A stretch of 64,000 bases of DNA from the NCBI GenBank assembly GCA_000285855.2, contig HE978651.1:1269625-1333624 (forward strand), written 5' to 3'. The position numbers and the translations under genes were made by a program. This DNA comes from Ruminococcus sp. JC304. Lineage in GTDB: Bacteria; Bacillota; Clostridia; Lachnospirales; Lachnospiraceae. This document shows positions 23,623-32,608 of the stretch, piece after piece. Below the pieces are notes generated by a model that was given only the letters and a program-made list of their open reading frames with translations, ran no database searches and was not told the DNA's origin. Position 1 is the first letter of the stretch; every line of letters starts with the position of its first letter.

Positions 23623-24894
23623 ATGGATATTACGATTACGACGATTGGTGCGCTTATCGGTCTGGCAGTTGCCATTATTCTTATTATTAAAAAAATAGAA
23701 CCTGCATACAGTATGATAGCCGGTGCTTTTGTAGGTGGAGTGATTGGCGGGGCAGGACTGGAAGGAACTGTTTCCTGCATGATAACAGGAGCACAGAGCA
23801 TTATGCCTGCGATTCTTCGAATCGTAACATCCGGAATTCTGGCAGGTGTATTGATTCAATCAGGTGCGGCAGTAAAGATCGCAGACCAGATCATCAGGAT
23901 TTTTGGAGAAAAAAGAGCACTATTTTCTCTGGCATTAGCTACAATGATTCTGACAGCAGTTGGTGTGTTTGGTGATGTAGCAGTTATCACAGTTGCTCCG
24001 ATCGCAATGGTTATCGGTCAGAGAATCGGATGCAGCAATTTCATTCTTCTGGCAGCATTGATGGGCGGTGAAAAAGCCGGAATGGTCATTTCACCGAACC
24101 CAAATACTATTGCGGCGGCAGAAAACTTTGGTGTGGATCTTTCGGCATTGATGGCGGCGGGAATCATTCCAGCACTTGCAGGACTTGCGGGAACTGTTAT
24201 AATCTGTACTCTTCTGTCAGGAAAAGGCCGTAAAAAAAATGACACACAGGAAGAGCAATCTATAAAAGTCAATACACAGCCAATGGGACTTCCATCTATC
24301 GGCTCAGCAATTATCGGACCTCTTGTAGCAGTTGTACTTTTGATGCTTCGACCGATTTGCGGCATAACGGTAGATCCGTTGATCGCTCTTCCGGCAGGAG
24401 CTATTGTTGGATTGTTCTGTATGAGAAAGCTGAATCATTTCAGAGAATATGTTACTTATGGACTTGGCAAAATGATGCCGGTAGCAATCTTACTGATTGG
24501 AACCGGAACGATTTCCGGAATTGTAAAGACCTCCCAGCTTCAGACAGATATGACTATGGTTCTGAATGCAATGAATCTTCCAGCATTCCTTTTGGCTCCG
24601 ATTTCAGGAATTGTAATGGCAGGAGCAACTGCCTCTTCCTCCGCAGGGGCGACGATCGCGTCAGCTACTTTTTCGGAGACAATCACACAGATCGTACCGG
24701 CATTATATGGAGCGGCTATGCTTCATGCAGGAACCATTGTTCTGGATTCCCTTCCACATGGATCTATTTTCCATGCATCTGCAGGAGCAATGGGAATGCC
24801 GATTAATGAAAGAATGAAACTTCTTCCAATTGATATTCTGGAAGGTTTTATCATTGTAGTGGCATCTACGATTGTTTATGGAATCATTCTTTAG
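23623..24894 (+). CDS. GntP family sugar-acid:proton symporter
   Basis: A 423-residue membrane protein with about twelve hydrophobic segments. FGDVAVITVAPIAMVIG, GGEKAGMVISPNPNTIAAAENF and the late ATASSSAGATIASATF and LPHGSIFHASAG are typical of the GntP gluconate permease family. The start at ATG 23623 follows GAGGTGG at good spacing. Third gene of the operon after the reductase and kinase; it should import the sugar acid they process. A strong terminator follows 10 bp after the stop. Confidence 0.9.
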   Translation: MDITITTIGALIGLAVAIILIIKKIEPAYSMIAGAFVGGVIGGAGLEGTVSCMITGAQSIMPAILRIVTSGILAGVLIQSGAAVKIADQIIRIFGEKRALFSLALATMILTAVGVFGDVAVITVAPIAMVIGQRIGCSNFILLAALMGGEKAGMVISPNPNTIAAAENFGVDLSALMAAGIIPALAGLAGTVIICTLLSGKGRKKNDTQEEQSIKVNTQPMGLPSIGSAIIGPLVAVVLLMLRPICGITVDPLIALPAGAIVGLFCMRKLNHFREYVTYGLGKMMPVAILLIGTGTISGIVKTSQLQTDMTMVLNAMNLPAFLLAPISGIVMAGATASSSAGATIASATFSETITQIVPALYGAAMLHAGTIVLDSLPHGSIFHASAGAMGMPINERMKLLPIDILEGFIIVVASTIVYGIIL

Positions 24895-24903
24895 ACTACA
24901 CAT

Positions 24904-24945
24904 AAAAAGATCTCAATACCAGTGATGGCAGAGAGATCTTTTTTG
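24904..24945 (+). terminator. Terminator of the sugar-acid operon, copy 2 of a repeated terminator
   Basis: Stem AGATCTC/GAGATCT with inner CCA/TGG pairing and a U-run. It differs from the terminator at 20211-20254 by one base over the shared 38 or so bases, so the two bracket the whole regulator-to-permease module in direct orientation. Confidence 0.88.
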
Positions 24946-25087
24946 TATGGAATAAAATGCCCGGAAATGTTTTTTTTACTTGACATTCTGAGCAGTTCAT
25001 CATACATCTTTTGTAGATGCGTTATTGTAAATGGAGCAGTAACTAAGATTTATGAACATAAAATGTAGAGGAAAGGGAAAAGCACAG

Positions 25088-26179
25088 ATGAAAAACTGGG
25101 ATAATGTAGTTTTGGTGCCGGAGTTCGATGAGCAGGGTGTTGCATGTTATCGTCTCGAAGGCGGAGATTATGAAAATGAGTATTATGTTATTTCTGAGGC
25201 AGAATCAAGAAAGCTTTTGAATACACCGGAAATAGTAGGATATGAGGTTTATAACTGTCTTGTTTCTTCCACTTCTCAGATGCTTTATTATCTGAAGGAG
25301 CAGAAGAAGGTTACAACAGCAAATATTCTTTCTATCCTGAGAGGTGCGCTGAATTATCCTCTCGAAGAGGCTTGTTATAGAGAACATATCCGTGTTCATG
25401 ATATCAGCTTTCTTTCAAGTGAACGTGTTTTTGAAGAGGAGGAGATCGCAGGCCTTGAAATCAAATACAGCAAGCTTACCATGGTACCGGACAGTACACT
25501 GATGATCGGTGACATCATTGCAAGTGGAGAGACACTGATCCACTGTCTTCGTTATGTAACTGATTTCTACAGAGATCACGGCGCAAGACTTCGCAATATC
25601 ATTATCTTTACTATCGGCGGAACCAAAGGAATTGATATTCTTGAGAAGCTTACTGCAGAAATTCGTGAGTTCTGGCCGGAGTTTGAAGGCTTTATCACTG
25701 TTTATTATGAAGGAATCTTCAGTACATATCAGGATAAAGGCGTTTCCGGAATTAACCTTCCGGACGTGGATTTCTACTGGAAAGGTGGTATTGTTGCGCC
25801 TGAGTTCAGAAGAGAGACGCTTTCCATGTGTAGCCCTCTTTTTGAAAAATGTATTATTTATGATGGCGGTGCGAGACGTTACGAGATTCATGAGCATGTA
25901 GAAGAGGTTCTGGAATTCTGGAAAGGAATCAGTGAAAGAGCGGATAAGATCGATTTTAAGGAACTTCTGGATGAAAAACTGGGCTATCCGACTCCCATCA
26001 GCTATGAAGACTGGGTTAAGGCAAACCACTATCAGGATATCCGCCCGGCAGATGCAAAATGGCTGTATCGTCAGGAACTTGGATATATTGAAAGTATGAA
26101 AGACATTACATTAAAAGAGCTTGCAGAGCAGCGTATCGGAGAATTTACGGACGCACTGCGAAAATATATTTTAGATTAA
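25088..26179 (+). CDS. Phosphoribosyltransferase-fold protein of unknown substrate
   Basis: A 363-residue protein from ATG 25088 (AGGAAAGGG upstream). The central region ANILSILRGALNYPLEEA and MIGDIIASGETLIHCLRYV matches the type I phosphoribosyltransferase fold: the second segment is a PRPP-loop-like D-I-I-A-S-G-E-T. The C-terminal third (about residues 240-363) is charged, with no domain I recognise. It precedes a cytosine permease-like gene by 19 bp and probably shared an operon with it, which would suit nucleobase salvage, but the loop lacks some classic acidic residues, so it may be a regulator or a transferase with another base-like substrate. A TTGACA at 24980-24985 is the best upstream promoter element. 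Confidence 0.6.
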   Translation: MKNWDNVVLVPEFDEQGVACYRLEGGDYENEYYVISEAESRKLLNTPEIVGYEVYNCLVSSTSQMLYYLKEQKKVTTANILSILRGALNYPLEEACYREHIRVHDISFLSSERVFEEEEIAGLEIKYSKLTMVPDSTLMIGDIIASGETLIHCLRYVTDFYRDHGARLRNIIIFTIGGTKGIDILEKLTAEIREFWPEFEGFITVYYEGIFSTYQDKGVSGINLPDVDFYWKGGIVAPEFRRETLSMCSPLFEKCIIYDGGARRYEIHEHVEEVLEFWKGISERADKIDFKELLDEKLGYPTPISYEDWVKANHYQDIRPADAKWLYRQELGYIESMKDITLKELAEQRIGEFTDALRKYILD

Positions 26180-26198
26180 GGAAAAACGGGGAGAACAG

Positions 26199-27095
26199 AT
26201 GAGTGAAAAAATGACAACAGCAAGTAGCACAGAGCAGGGAAGTATAGACATTGACTTTGCAGAGTGCGCAGTTCCGAAATGGAGCAGACGCAGATTTTTG
26301 ACAATGTTTATGATCATGCTTGGATTTACTTTCTTTTCTGCGAGTATGTGGGTAGGACAGGAAATGGCAGCAGGACTGGACTTCTGGGGATTTATCAAAG
26401 CCCTTCTTCTGGGTGGAGCGATCCTTGGTGTTTATACAGGTCTGCTTGGTTATGTAGGCGCAGAGACAGGTTTGAGTCTTGACCTGCTTTCCAAGAGAGC
26501 ATTTGGAGAAAAAGGTTCTTATATTTCTTCAGCGCTGACAAGCTTTACACAGATTGGATGGTTTGGCGTAGGTATAGCGATGTTTGCGATTCCTGTTGCA
26601 CGCGAACTTTTTGGCGGAAGCACAGCAGTTGAATGGGTATTGATTCTGATCGCAGGAGCATGTATGACTGCATCTGCATATTTTGGAATCAAGTCTCTTA
26701 CAATCATCAGTTATATTGCCGTACCGCTTGTTGCAGTTCTTGGAACAGTGGCAATGATTATGGCAGTAAGACAGGGAGATGGCACGATCATTGATCAGTT
26801 TGCTGTATCCAGTGGTTCTCTGAGTGTTATTGGCGGTGCAGGACTTGCAATTGGTTCTTTTGTATCAGGAGGAACTGCAACACCGAACTTTACACGATTT
26901 GCAAAAAATGGTAAACAGGGAACAATCGCAACAGTAGTTGCCTTCTTTATCGGAAACTCTCTGATGTTCTTCTTTGGAGCAATCTCTTATATTTTTGTTG
27001 GTGGAAATGATATTTTTGAAGTTATGATTCGTCTGAATCTGTTCTATCTTGCAATCCTGGTTTTGGGATTAAATATCTGGACAACCAATGACAAT
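26199..27095 (+). pseudogene. codB: Cytosine permease-like NCS1 transporter, 3' end lost
   Basis: From ATG 26199 the frame gives a CodB-type nucleobase:cation symporter: TFFSASMWVGQEMAAGLDF, GYVGAETGLSLDLLSKRAFG, FTQIGWFGVGIAMFA and FVSGGTATPNFTRFAKNG are strong family matches. Homology stops at LGLNIWTTNDN near residue 299 of about 430. After about 27095 the frame continues into the antisense of a convergent zinc-ribbon gene and stops at 27230. The last three or so transmembrane helices are missing, so transport is unlikely. The abrupt switch between two convergent genes points to a deletion, or an assembly join, at about 27090-27100. Confidence 0.82.
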
Positions 27096-27438
27096 TGGCA
27101 GTGTCTTTCTGGTGAGCTTCTTTTTTGCGTTTCTTTTCTTCTTCCTGCTTCCGTATTTCGAAATAGTTTCTCTCAGAGTCTTCTTTTGTGGCTCCGCAGT
27201 TTTTGCAGATGTTCAGATTGTCACTGTTAAGGCTGCCGAAAAAACTGCACTGCCAGTCTGGATTTCGGCTGATTTTTGCGGCTTTCTCCTCTGAAACATA
27301 TTCAATTGCGTCCGGCATGTAGAATTTTGTGTTTTCATCCTGTGGATGCCCACAGAGTGGACAGGTTTTCTGTCCGGCTTTGATTCTCTTATTGTCACAA
27401 AATGGACAATCCCAGAGTCCTTCGATTAATTTTCCCAT
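27022..27438 (-). pseudogene. Zinc-ribbon protein, 3' end fused into the codB remnant
   Basis: From ATG 27438 (AAAGGAG upstream) the product begins MGKLIEGLWDCPFCDNKRI, with CxxC pairs CPFC and CPLC for one zinc ribbon and a second, RanBP2-like finger (WQCSFFGSLNSDNLNICKNC). A charged helix follows. From about residue 115 the sequence is simply the antisense of codB (NCHWLSRYLIPKPGLQD), so the natural C-terminus is gone. Related proteins in Lachnospiraceae carry additional membrane segments or zinc ribbons after this point. The promoter region lies in 27439-27547; upstream is a 203-bp repeat element. The ribbon domain could still fold; function is unknown. Confidence 0.7.
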
Positions 27439-27547
27439 ACTTGATTCTCCTTTCCTGTCTATTATACATTTAATTTGATGAAAAGAATAGACTGATAATT
27501 CAGGAATTGCATCGCATTTGCCGGATTCTGTGTTATAATAAAAATAA

Positions 27548-27750
27548 GATGTTAGGGTCAAAAGGCATTTTGCCCCTAACTTGATATCTACGAATTGCTC
27601 CGCTGCAAAGCAGCTCCCGCAATTCTCAAACATTCGAAATCCGCAGATTTACTACGTAAATCGCTACTTTCTCATGTTTGGAGGGTCCCAAGTTCAAAAG
27701 TCTTATCGTGCAAGCACGAACGACTTTTTGACCTTTTGACCCTGATATCA
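27548..27750 (+). repeat. 203-bp structured element, copy 1
   Basis: This copy and the one at 32336-32538 match over 203 bp in opposite orientation with only two differences. Ends carry a 12-bp inverted repeat, AGGGTCAAAAGG and its complement. Inside are at least three hairpins: GAATTGC...GCAATTC with inner AGCTGC/GCAGC, GATTTAC/GTAAATC, and AAGTC..GTGC/GCAC..GACTT. It has no own gene. It looks like a miniature inverted-repeat element. No target duplication was identified. Its right end sits 46 bp before nfo and supplies a TTGACC that may act as a -35 box. Confidence 0.92.
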
Positions 27751-27795
27751 AAATAATTGATATGGTAAAAAATACTACAGAAGAGGAGCAAAAAG

Positions 27796-28632
27796 ATGCT
27801 GTATATAGGAAATCACACAAGTTCATCCCGGGGATATGTTGCAATGGGAAAGCAGATGCTGGCAAATGGCGGTAACACATTTGCATTTTTTACCAGAAAT
27901 CCAAGAGGCGGGAAGGCCAAAGAAATAGATTCTCAGGATGTACAGGCGTTTCTGCAGCTGGTAAAGGACAATCATTTTGGAAAGCTGGTAGCTCATGCAC
28001 CCTACACTATGAACTGCTGTGCTGCTAAGGAAAACCTCAGAGATTTCGCCAGAGAAATCCTGGCAGATGATCTGAAACGTCTGGAAATGACACCGGGAAA
28101 TTATTACAATTTTCATCCGGGCAGCCACGTAGGACAGGGTGCAGAAGTGGGAATCCGTAAAATTGCAGAAATTCTTAATGAAGTGCTGACAAAAGACCAG
28201 AGTACAATTGTACTTCTGGAAACTATGGCAGGAAAGGGGACGGAAGCAGGAAGAAATTTTGAAGAACTCCGTCAGATCATTGACCAGGTGGAATTAAAAG
28301 ATAAATTAGGGGTTTGTCTGGATACCTGTCATGTCTGGGATGGTGGATATGATATTGTAAATGATCCTGACAGTGTATTTGCAGAATTTGACCGGGTCAT
28401 AGGTCTGGACAGACTAAAGGCTATCCACCTGAATGACAGCATGAATCCCCTTGGCAGCCATAAGGACCGGCATGCCAGAATCGGAGAGGGCCAAATAGGA
28501 CTGGAGGCACTTGTGCGCGTGATCAATCACCCTGCCACAAAAGGAATTCCTTTTATTCTGGAAACCCCCAATGATGATGAAGGATGGACTCATGAAATCG
28601 CCTTGCTCAGAGCGGAGTATAAAGGAAAATAA
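27796..28632 (+). CDS. nfo: Deoxyribonuclease IV (endonuclease IV)
   Basis: A 278-residue AP endonuclease that cleaves the backbone 5' of abasic sites in base-excision repair. The TIM barrel's zinc ligands are present: VAHAPYTMN (His), [11 protein letters not shown] (His), [11 protein letters not shown] (Glu), [14 protein letters not shown] (Asp, His), [24 protein letters not shown] (His, Asp, His) and ILETPND (Glu). Length is normal for the family. The start follows GAGGAG. The gene stands alone between the 203-bp element and the 5'-nucleotidase gene; SOS or oxidative control elements were not seen. Confidence 0.95.
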   Translation: MLYIGNHTSSSRGYVAMGKQMLANGGNTFAFFTRNPRGGKAKEIDSQDVQAFLQLVKDNHFGKLVAHAPYTMNCCAAKENLRDFAREILADDLKRLEMTPGNYYNFHPGSHVGQGAEVGIRKIAEILNEVLTKDQSTIVLLETMAGKGTEAGRNFEELRQIIDQVELKDKLGVCLDTCHVWDGGYDIVNDPDSVFAEFDRVIGLDRLKAIHLNDSMNPLGSHKDRHARIGEGQIGLEALVRVINHPATKGIPFILETPNDDEGWTHEIALLRAEYKGK

Positions 28633-28686
28633 ATAAGATAAAGAAAAGTAAAGATAAATAATTTCTTGGACGAAAAGGAGATGTTT

Positions 28687-30647
28687 ATGAAAACACGGAA
28701 ACGGATTTTGTCAGTGATACTTACCATTGTAACATTGCTTCTGCTTGTGCTGGATATTCCTGTGGCAGCAGCAGAACCAAAAAAGTAGACGTTTTGTTTA
28801 CCCATGATACCCATTCCCATCTGGACAGCTTTTCAACCATTGTAGAGGGACAGCAAAAAGAAGTTGGCGGATTTGCCAGGATTAAAACTTTGATGGATGA
28901 AAAGCGAAAAGAAAATCCGGATACTCTGGTGCTGGATGGAGGAGATTTTTCCATGGGTACACTGATCCAGACTGTATATGACACAGAGGCAGCGGAGCTT
29001 CGGATGCTGGGATATCTGGGTTATGATGTGACTACCTTTGGTAATCATGAATACGATTACCGGTCAAAGGGTCTGGCAAATATGCTGAAGGCAGCTGTAA
29101 ATTCCGGCGAGACACTGCCGGAGCTTGTAGTGTGTAATGTGGATTGGGATGCTATGGAGAAAGAGGACTTAAGTGATGGACAGAAGCAGATCAAAGAAGC
29201 ATTTGAAGCTTACGGTGTGAAGGATTACGTGGTGATCCAAAAGGGAGATACGAAGATTGCAGTAGTTGGTGTATTTGGAAAAGATGCTCTGGAATGTGCA
29301 CCTACCTGTGAGCTGCTGTTCAAGGATCCGGCAGAGTCAGTGAAGCAGACGGTAGCCCAGATTAAGAAGAACGAGACTGTAGATATGATCGCATGTGTGT
29401 CCCATGGCGGAACCTGGGAGGATGAGGATAAGTCTGAGGACGAAATCCTTGCAAAAAAAGTTCCTGAGCTGGATCTGATCATCAGTGGACATTCCCACAC
29501 AGAGCTGAAGGAAGCGATTCAGCATGGGAATACTTATATTGTATCCTGCGGTGAGTACGGACGAAATCTGGGATCACTTTCCATGACACAGAAACAGGAC
29601 GGACGCTGGGAGATGACCTCCTATGAGCTGATCCCGGTGTCTGATGAGATCAAGCCGGATCAGGCAACCCAGAGACGGATTGATGAATTAATGGATACGG
29701 TGGATACCAATTACCTGGCGGATTTTGGCTACACCAGAGATGAGGTCCTGGCTGAAAATGATGTCGAATTTAACAGTCTGGAAGAAATGGGAACAAAGCA
29801 TGAAGAACTGAATCTTGGCGATATTATGTCTGATGCCTATGTATATGCTGTGGAACATTCAGAATATTATGATGGGAATCCGGTAGATGTAGCGGTGGTT
29901 CCAAGCGGAACTGTCCGTGATACCTATACAAAGGGAAATATTACAGTAGAAGATGTCTACAATTCATTCTCTCTGGGAATCGGAAAGGACGGAGTAGCAG
30001 GATATCCTCTGATTAACGCCTATCTGACCGGAAAAGAACTGAAGCTGGCAGCAGAAGTGGATGCGTCTGTTTCGGACTTTATGACGACTGCAAGATTATA
30101 TTGCAGTGGACTGAATTTTACATATAATCCGCACAGAATGATCCTGAACAAAGTAACGGATTGCTATCTGACCAGAGGAGACGGAGAACGGATAGAAATC
30201 CAGGATGATAAGCTGTATCATGTTGTGACGGATCTGTACACAGGACAAATGCTTGGCTCTGTGATGAAAATGTCATATGGCCTGCTGTCTCTGGAACCTA
30301 AGGATGAGAATGGAAATCCGATTGAAAATCTGGAAGATCAGGCAATCATGGAAAACGGCAGAGAATTGAAGGCGTGGGATGCGATCGCAAGATATATGCA
30401 GTCTTTTGAAGATACAGATGGAGACGGAATCGCCAATGTACCGGAATATTATGCAGTGACACATAACCGTAAGGTTATAGATGACAGTAAAAACATCATT
30501 GATCTGGTGAAAAATCCAAATAAATTTTCAGTGATGATCGTGGCGGCATGTCTGATCCTTGTTGTAATTATTGTCCTTGTTGTAGTTCTGATCCGAAAGA
30601 TCGTCCGCAGGATAAAAAAGAAAAAGAATATAATAAAGAAAGGTTGA
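28687..30647 (+). pseudogene. Membrane-anchored 5'-nucleotidase family protein, split by a frameshift after the signal peptide
   Basis: ATG 28687, behind AAGGAG, encodes a classic signal peptide (MKTRKRILSVILTIVTLLLL..., ending AAAEPKK) and then hits TAG at 28786. The A-run at 28779-28784 has six A; seven would continue in frame as KKVDVLFTHDTHSHLD. From there the 5'-nucleotidase/UshA family is complete: metallophosphatase motifs HDTHSHLD, DGGDFSMGT, FGNHEYDY and GHSHTEL, a 5'-nucleotidase C-terminal domain, a DTDGDG calcium-like loop, and a C-terminal membrane helix with a basic tail. The enzyme would hydrolyse extracellular nucleotides. Translation could restart at 28794 but without export. 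The shift may be real, phase-variable or a sequencing error. Confidence 0.85.
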
Positions 30648-30652
30648 GAGGA

Positions 30653-30697
30653 TTTAGGCCGGAGGTATGCTGTATGTGACATACCTCCGGCCTAAAA
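30653..30697 (+). other. Strong hairpin after the nucleotidase gene
   Basis: TTTAGGCCGGAGGTATG pairs completely with its complement around a ten-base loop. The plus strand lacks a U-run after it, so this is either a poor terminator or an RNA-end protecting structure. Confidence 0.7.
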
Positions 30698-30796
30698 AGG
30701 AATATGTCAATATCCCCCCGCAGGGCTTACTGATGTCAGAATTGTCTGATATCATAAAAGTCAGTTACCAATAAAGAAAAAGCGAGGGAACATGAA

Positions 30797-32338
30797 ATGA
30801 AAAAGGGTTTATTGACAATGGCCGGAGTACTTCTGACCGTATCACTGGTAAGCGCAGGGACAACAGTACCTGTACTGGCAGAGGAAGAAACAACACTGGT
30901 ATATGGAAGCGGAGATTATACCAGGATCAATCCTGCTATGGATGAACATGGAGAGATTAATATCCTGATCTTCAACGGCTTAACTGCACATGACGGAGAG
31001 AATAAGGTGGTTCCGGGACTGGCAGAGAGCTGGGATTTTGATGATGAAACCAATACCTATACCTTCCATATGGCAGAAGATGCCAAGTGGCAGGACGGCG
31101 AACCTGTGACAGCAGAGGATGTTAAATTTACTATTGAAGCGATCATGGATCCGGAAAACGGTTCTGAGAATGCACCCAACTATGAGGACGTAGAGGAGAT
31201 CAATGTGATTGATGATCACACAGTTGCCTTCAAGCTTGAGGACAAAAACGTTGCATTTCTTGACTATATGACAATGGCAGTTCTTCCTAAGCATCTGCTT
31301 GAGGGAGAAGATATGCAGACTTCTGATTTCTTCCGTAATCCGGTAGGAACAGGCCCATACAAGATTGAATCCTGGGATGAGGGACAGGCGATCACACTGG
31401 CTAAGAATGAAGATTATTTCAAGGGTGAGCCTTCCATCGATAAAGTTGTATTCAAGATCGTACCGGATGACAATGCGAAAGCACTTCAGTTAAAATCCGG
31501 AGAACTTGATCTGGCCTTATTAACACCGAAGGATGCAGCTGCTTTTGCTGATGATGATGCATATACATGCTATGATATGAAGACTGCTGACTATCGTGGA
31601 ATCATGTTTAACTTTGGAAATGAATACTGGCAGAAAAACCGTGATCTGATCCCGGCAGTATGTTATGGACTTGACCGTCAGGCGATCATCGACGCAGTTA
31701 TCCTGGGACAGGGAATGCCGGCTTATGGACCTCTTCAGAGAAATGTCTACAATTATGAAGATGTAGAGCATTATGATTACAATCCTGAAAAAGCAAAAGA
31801 AATTCTGGAAGCTGCAGGATGTGAGATGGGTGATGACGGATTCTATTATCGTGACGGCGAAAAAGTGGGATTTGTGATCAGCGTAAGCGCAGGAGACCAG
31901 GTACGTATTGATATGGCTCAGATTGCAGCACAGGAACTGAAAGAGATCGGCATGGATGTATCAGTAGAGATCCCTGCACAGATAGATTGGGCAGGACAGA
32001 TGGCATTCCTGATCGGATGGGGAAGCCCATTTGATGCTGACGACCATACATACAAAGTATTCGGAACAGATAAGGGAGCAAACTACTCCAGCTACTCCAA
32101 TGCAGACGTTGACAAGTATCTGACAGAAGCGAGACAGTCCGCTGATCCGGAAGTTCGTGCAGAAGCTTATGCTAATTTCCAGAAAGCTCTGGCAGAGGAT
32201 CCGGCTTATGCGATGATCTGTTATATTGATGCCAACTATGTTGCTGACAGCAATATTAAAGGAATCGATCCTGATACAATTATGGGACATCATGGAGTTG
32301 GAATCTTCTGGAATGTAGCAGATTGGACGATTGAGTGA
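30797..32338 (+). CDS. Peptide-type ABC transporter solute-binding protein (SBP family 5), first operon
   Basis: A 513-residue extracellular binding protein of the oligopeptide/dipeptide/nickel family, which captures solute for the DFBC components encoded downstream. The signal peptide MKKGLLTMAGVLLTVSLVSA is followed by cleavage near VLAEEE; there is no lipobox Cys, although Gram-positive family members are normally lipoproteins. Family signs are VPGLAESWDFDDETNTYTF and AKWQDGEPVTAEDVKFTIEA near residues 72-115 and NPVGTGPYKIESW near 180. The TGA stop (32336-32338) is formed by the first bases of the second 203-bp element. A hairpin terminator-like structure then separates it from the ATPase genes, as expected when the binding protein is made in excess. 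Confidence 0.88.
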   Translation: MKKGLLTMAGVLLTVSLVSAGTTVPVLAEEETTLVYGSGDYTRINPAMDEHGEINILIFNGLTAHDGENKVVPGLAESWDFDDETNTYTFHMAEDAKWQDGEPVTAEDVKFTIEAIMDPENGSENAPNYEDVEEINVIDDHTVAFKLEDKNVAFLDYMTMAVLPKHLLEGEDMQTSDFFRNPVGTGPYKIESWDEGQAITLAKNEDYFKGEPSIDKVVFKIVPDDNAKALQLKSGELDLALLTPKDAAAFADDDAYTCYDMKTADYRGIMFNFGNEYWQKNRDLIPAVCYGLDRQAIIDAVILGQGMPAYGPLQRNVYNYEDVEHYDYNPEKAKEILEAAGCEMGDDGFYYRDGEKVGFVISVSAGDQVRIDMAQIAAQELKEIGMDVSVEIPAQIDWAGQMAFLIGWGSPFDADDHTYKVFGTDKGANYSSYSNADVDKYLTEARQSADPEVRAEAYANFQKALAEDPAYAMICYIDANYVADSNIKGIDPDTIMGHHGVGIFWNVADWTIE

Positions 32339-32538
32339 TATCAGGGTCAAAAGGTCAAAAAGTCGTTCGTGCTTGCACGATAAGACTTTTGAACTTGGGA
32401 CCCTCCAAACATGAGAAAGTAGCGATTTACGTAGTAAATCAGCGGATTTCGAATGTTTGAGAATTGCGGGAGCTGCTTTGCAGCGGAGCAATTCGTAGAT
32501 ATCAAGTTAGGGGCAAAATGTCTTTTGACCCTAACATC
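32336..32538 (-). repeat. 203-bp structured element, copy 2 (inverted)
   Basis: Reverse-complement copy of 27548-27750 with two base differences. It begins exactly at the stop codon of the solute-binding protein gene, whose TGA is the element's first three bases, so insertion either supplied the stop or landed precisely on it. Both copies carry an identical short frame that appears as a spurious N-terminal extension of flanking genes. Confidence 0.92.
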
Positions 32539-32559
32539 AAATGAGATAAAGGTTGTGAC

Positions 32560-32584
32560 GGGGGCACTAAAGGTGCCCCCTTTT
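32560..32584 (+). terminator. Intra-operon hairpin terminator
   Basis: GGGGGCAC-TAAAG-GTGCCCCC followed by TTTT, 24 bp before the ATPase gene. Its place between the binding protein and the ATPase suggests partial termination that tunes subunit ratios. Confidence 0.75.
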
Positions 32585-32608
32585 CACACGAGCGGAAAAG
32601 GATTAAAA

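Noticed and set aside
27439-27633. Possible N-terminal extension (MFENCGSCFAAEQF...) of the zinc-ribbon protein, shared with the frame at 32453
   Set aside because: The shared sequence is translation of the 203-bp repeat element; real starts with ribosome sites are at 27438 and 32609.
30653-30697. Rho-independent terminator after the nucleotidase
   Set aside because: The stem is strong but no U-run follows on the coding strand, so it is listed only as a hairpin.
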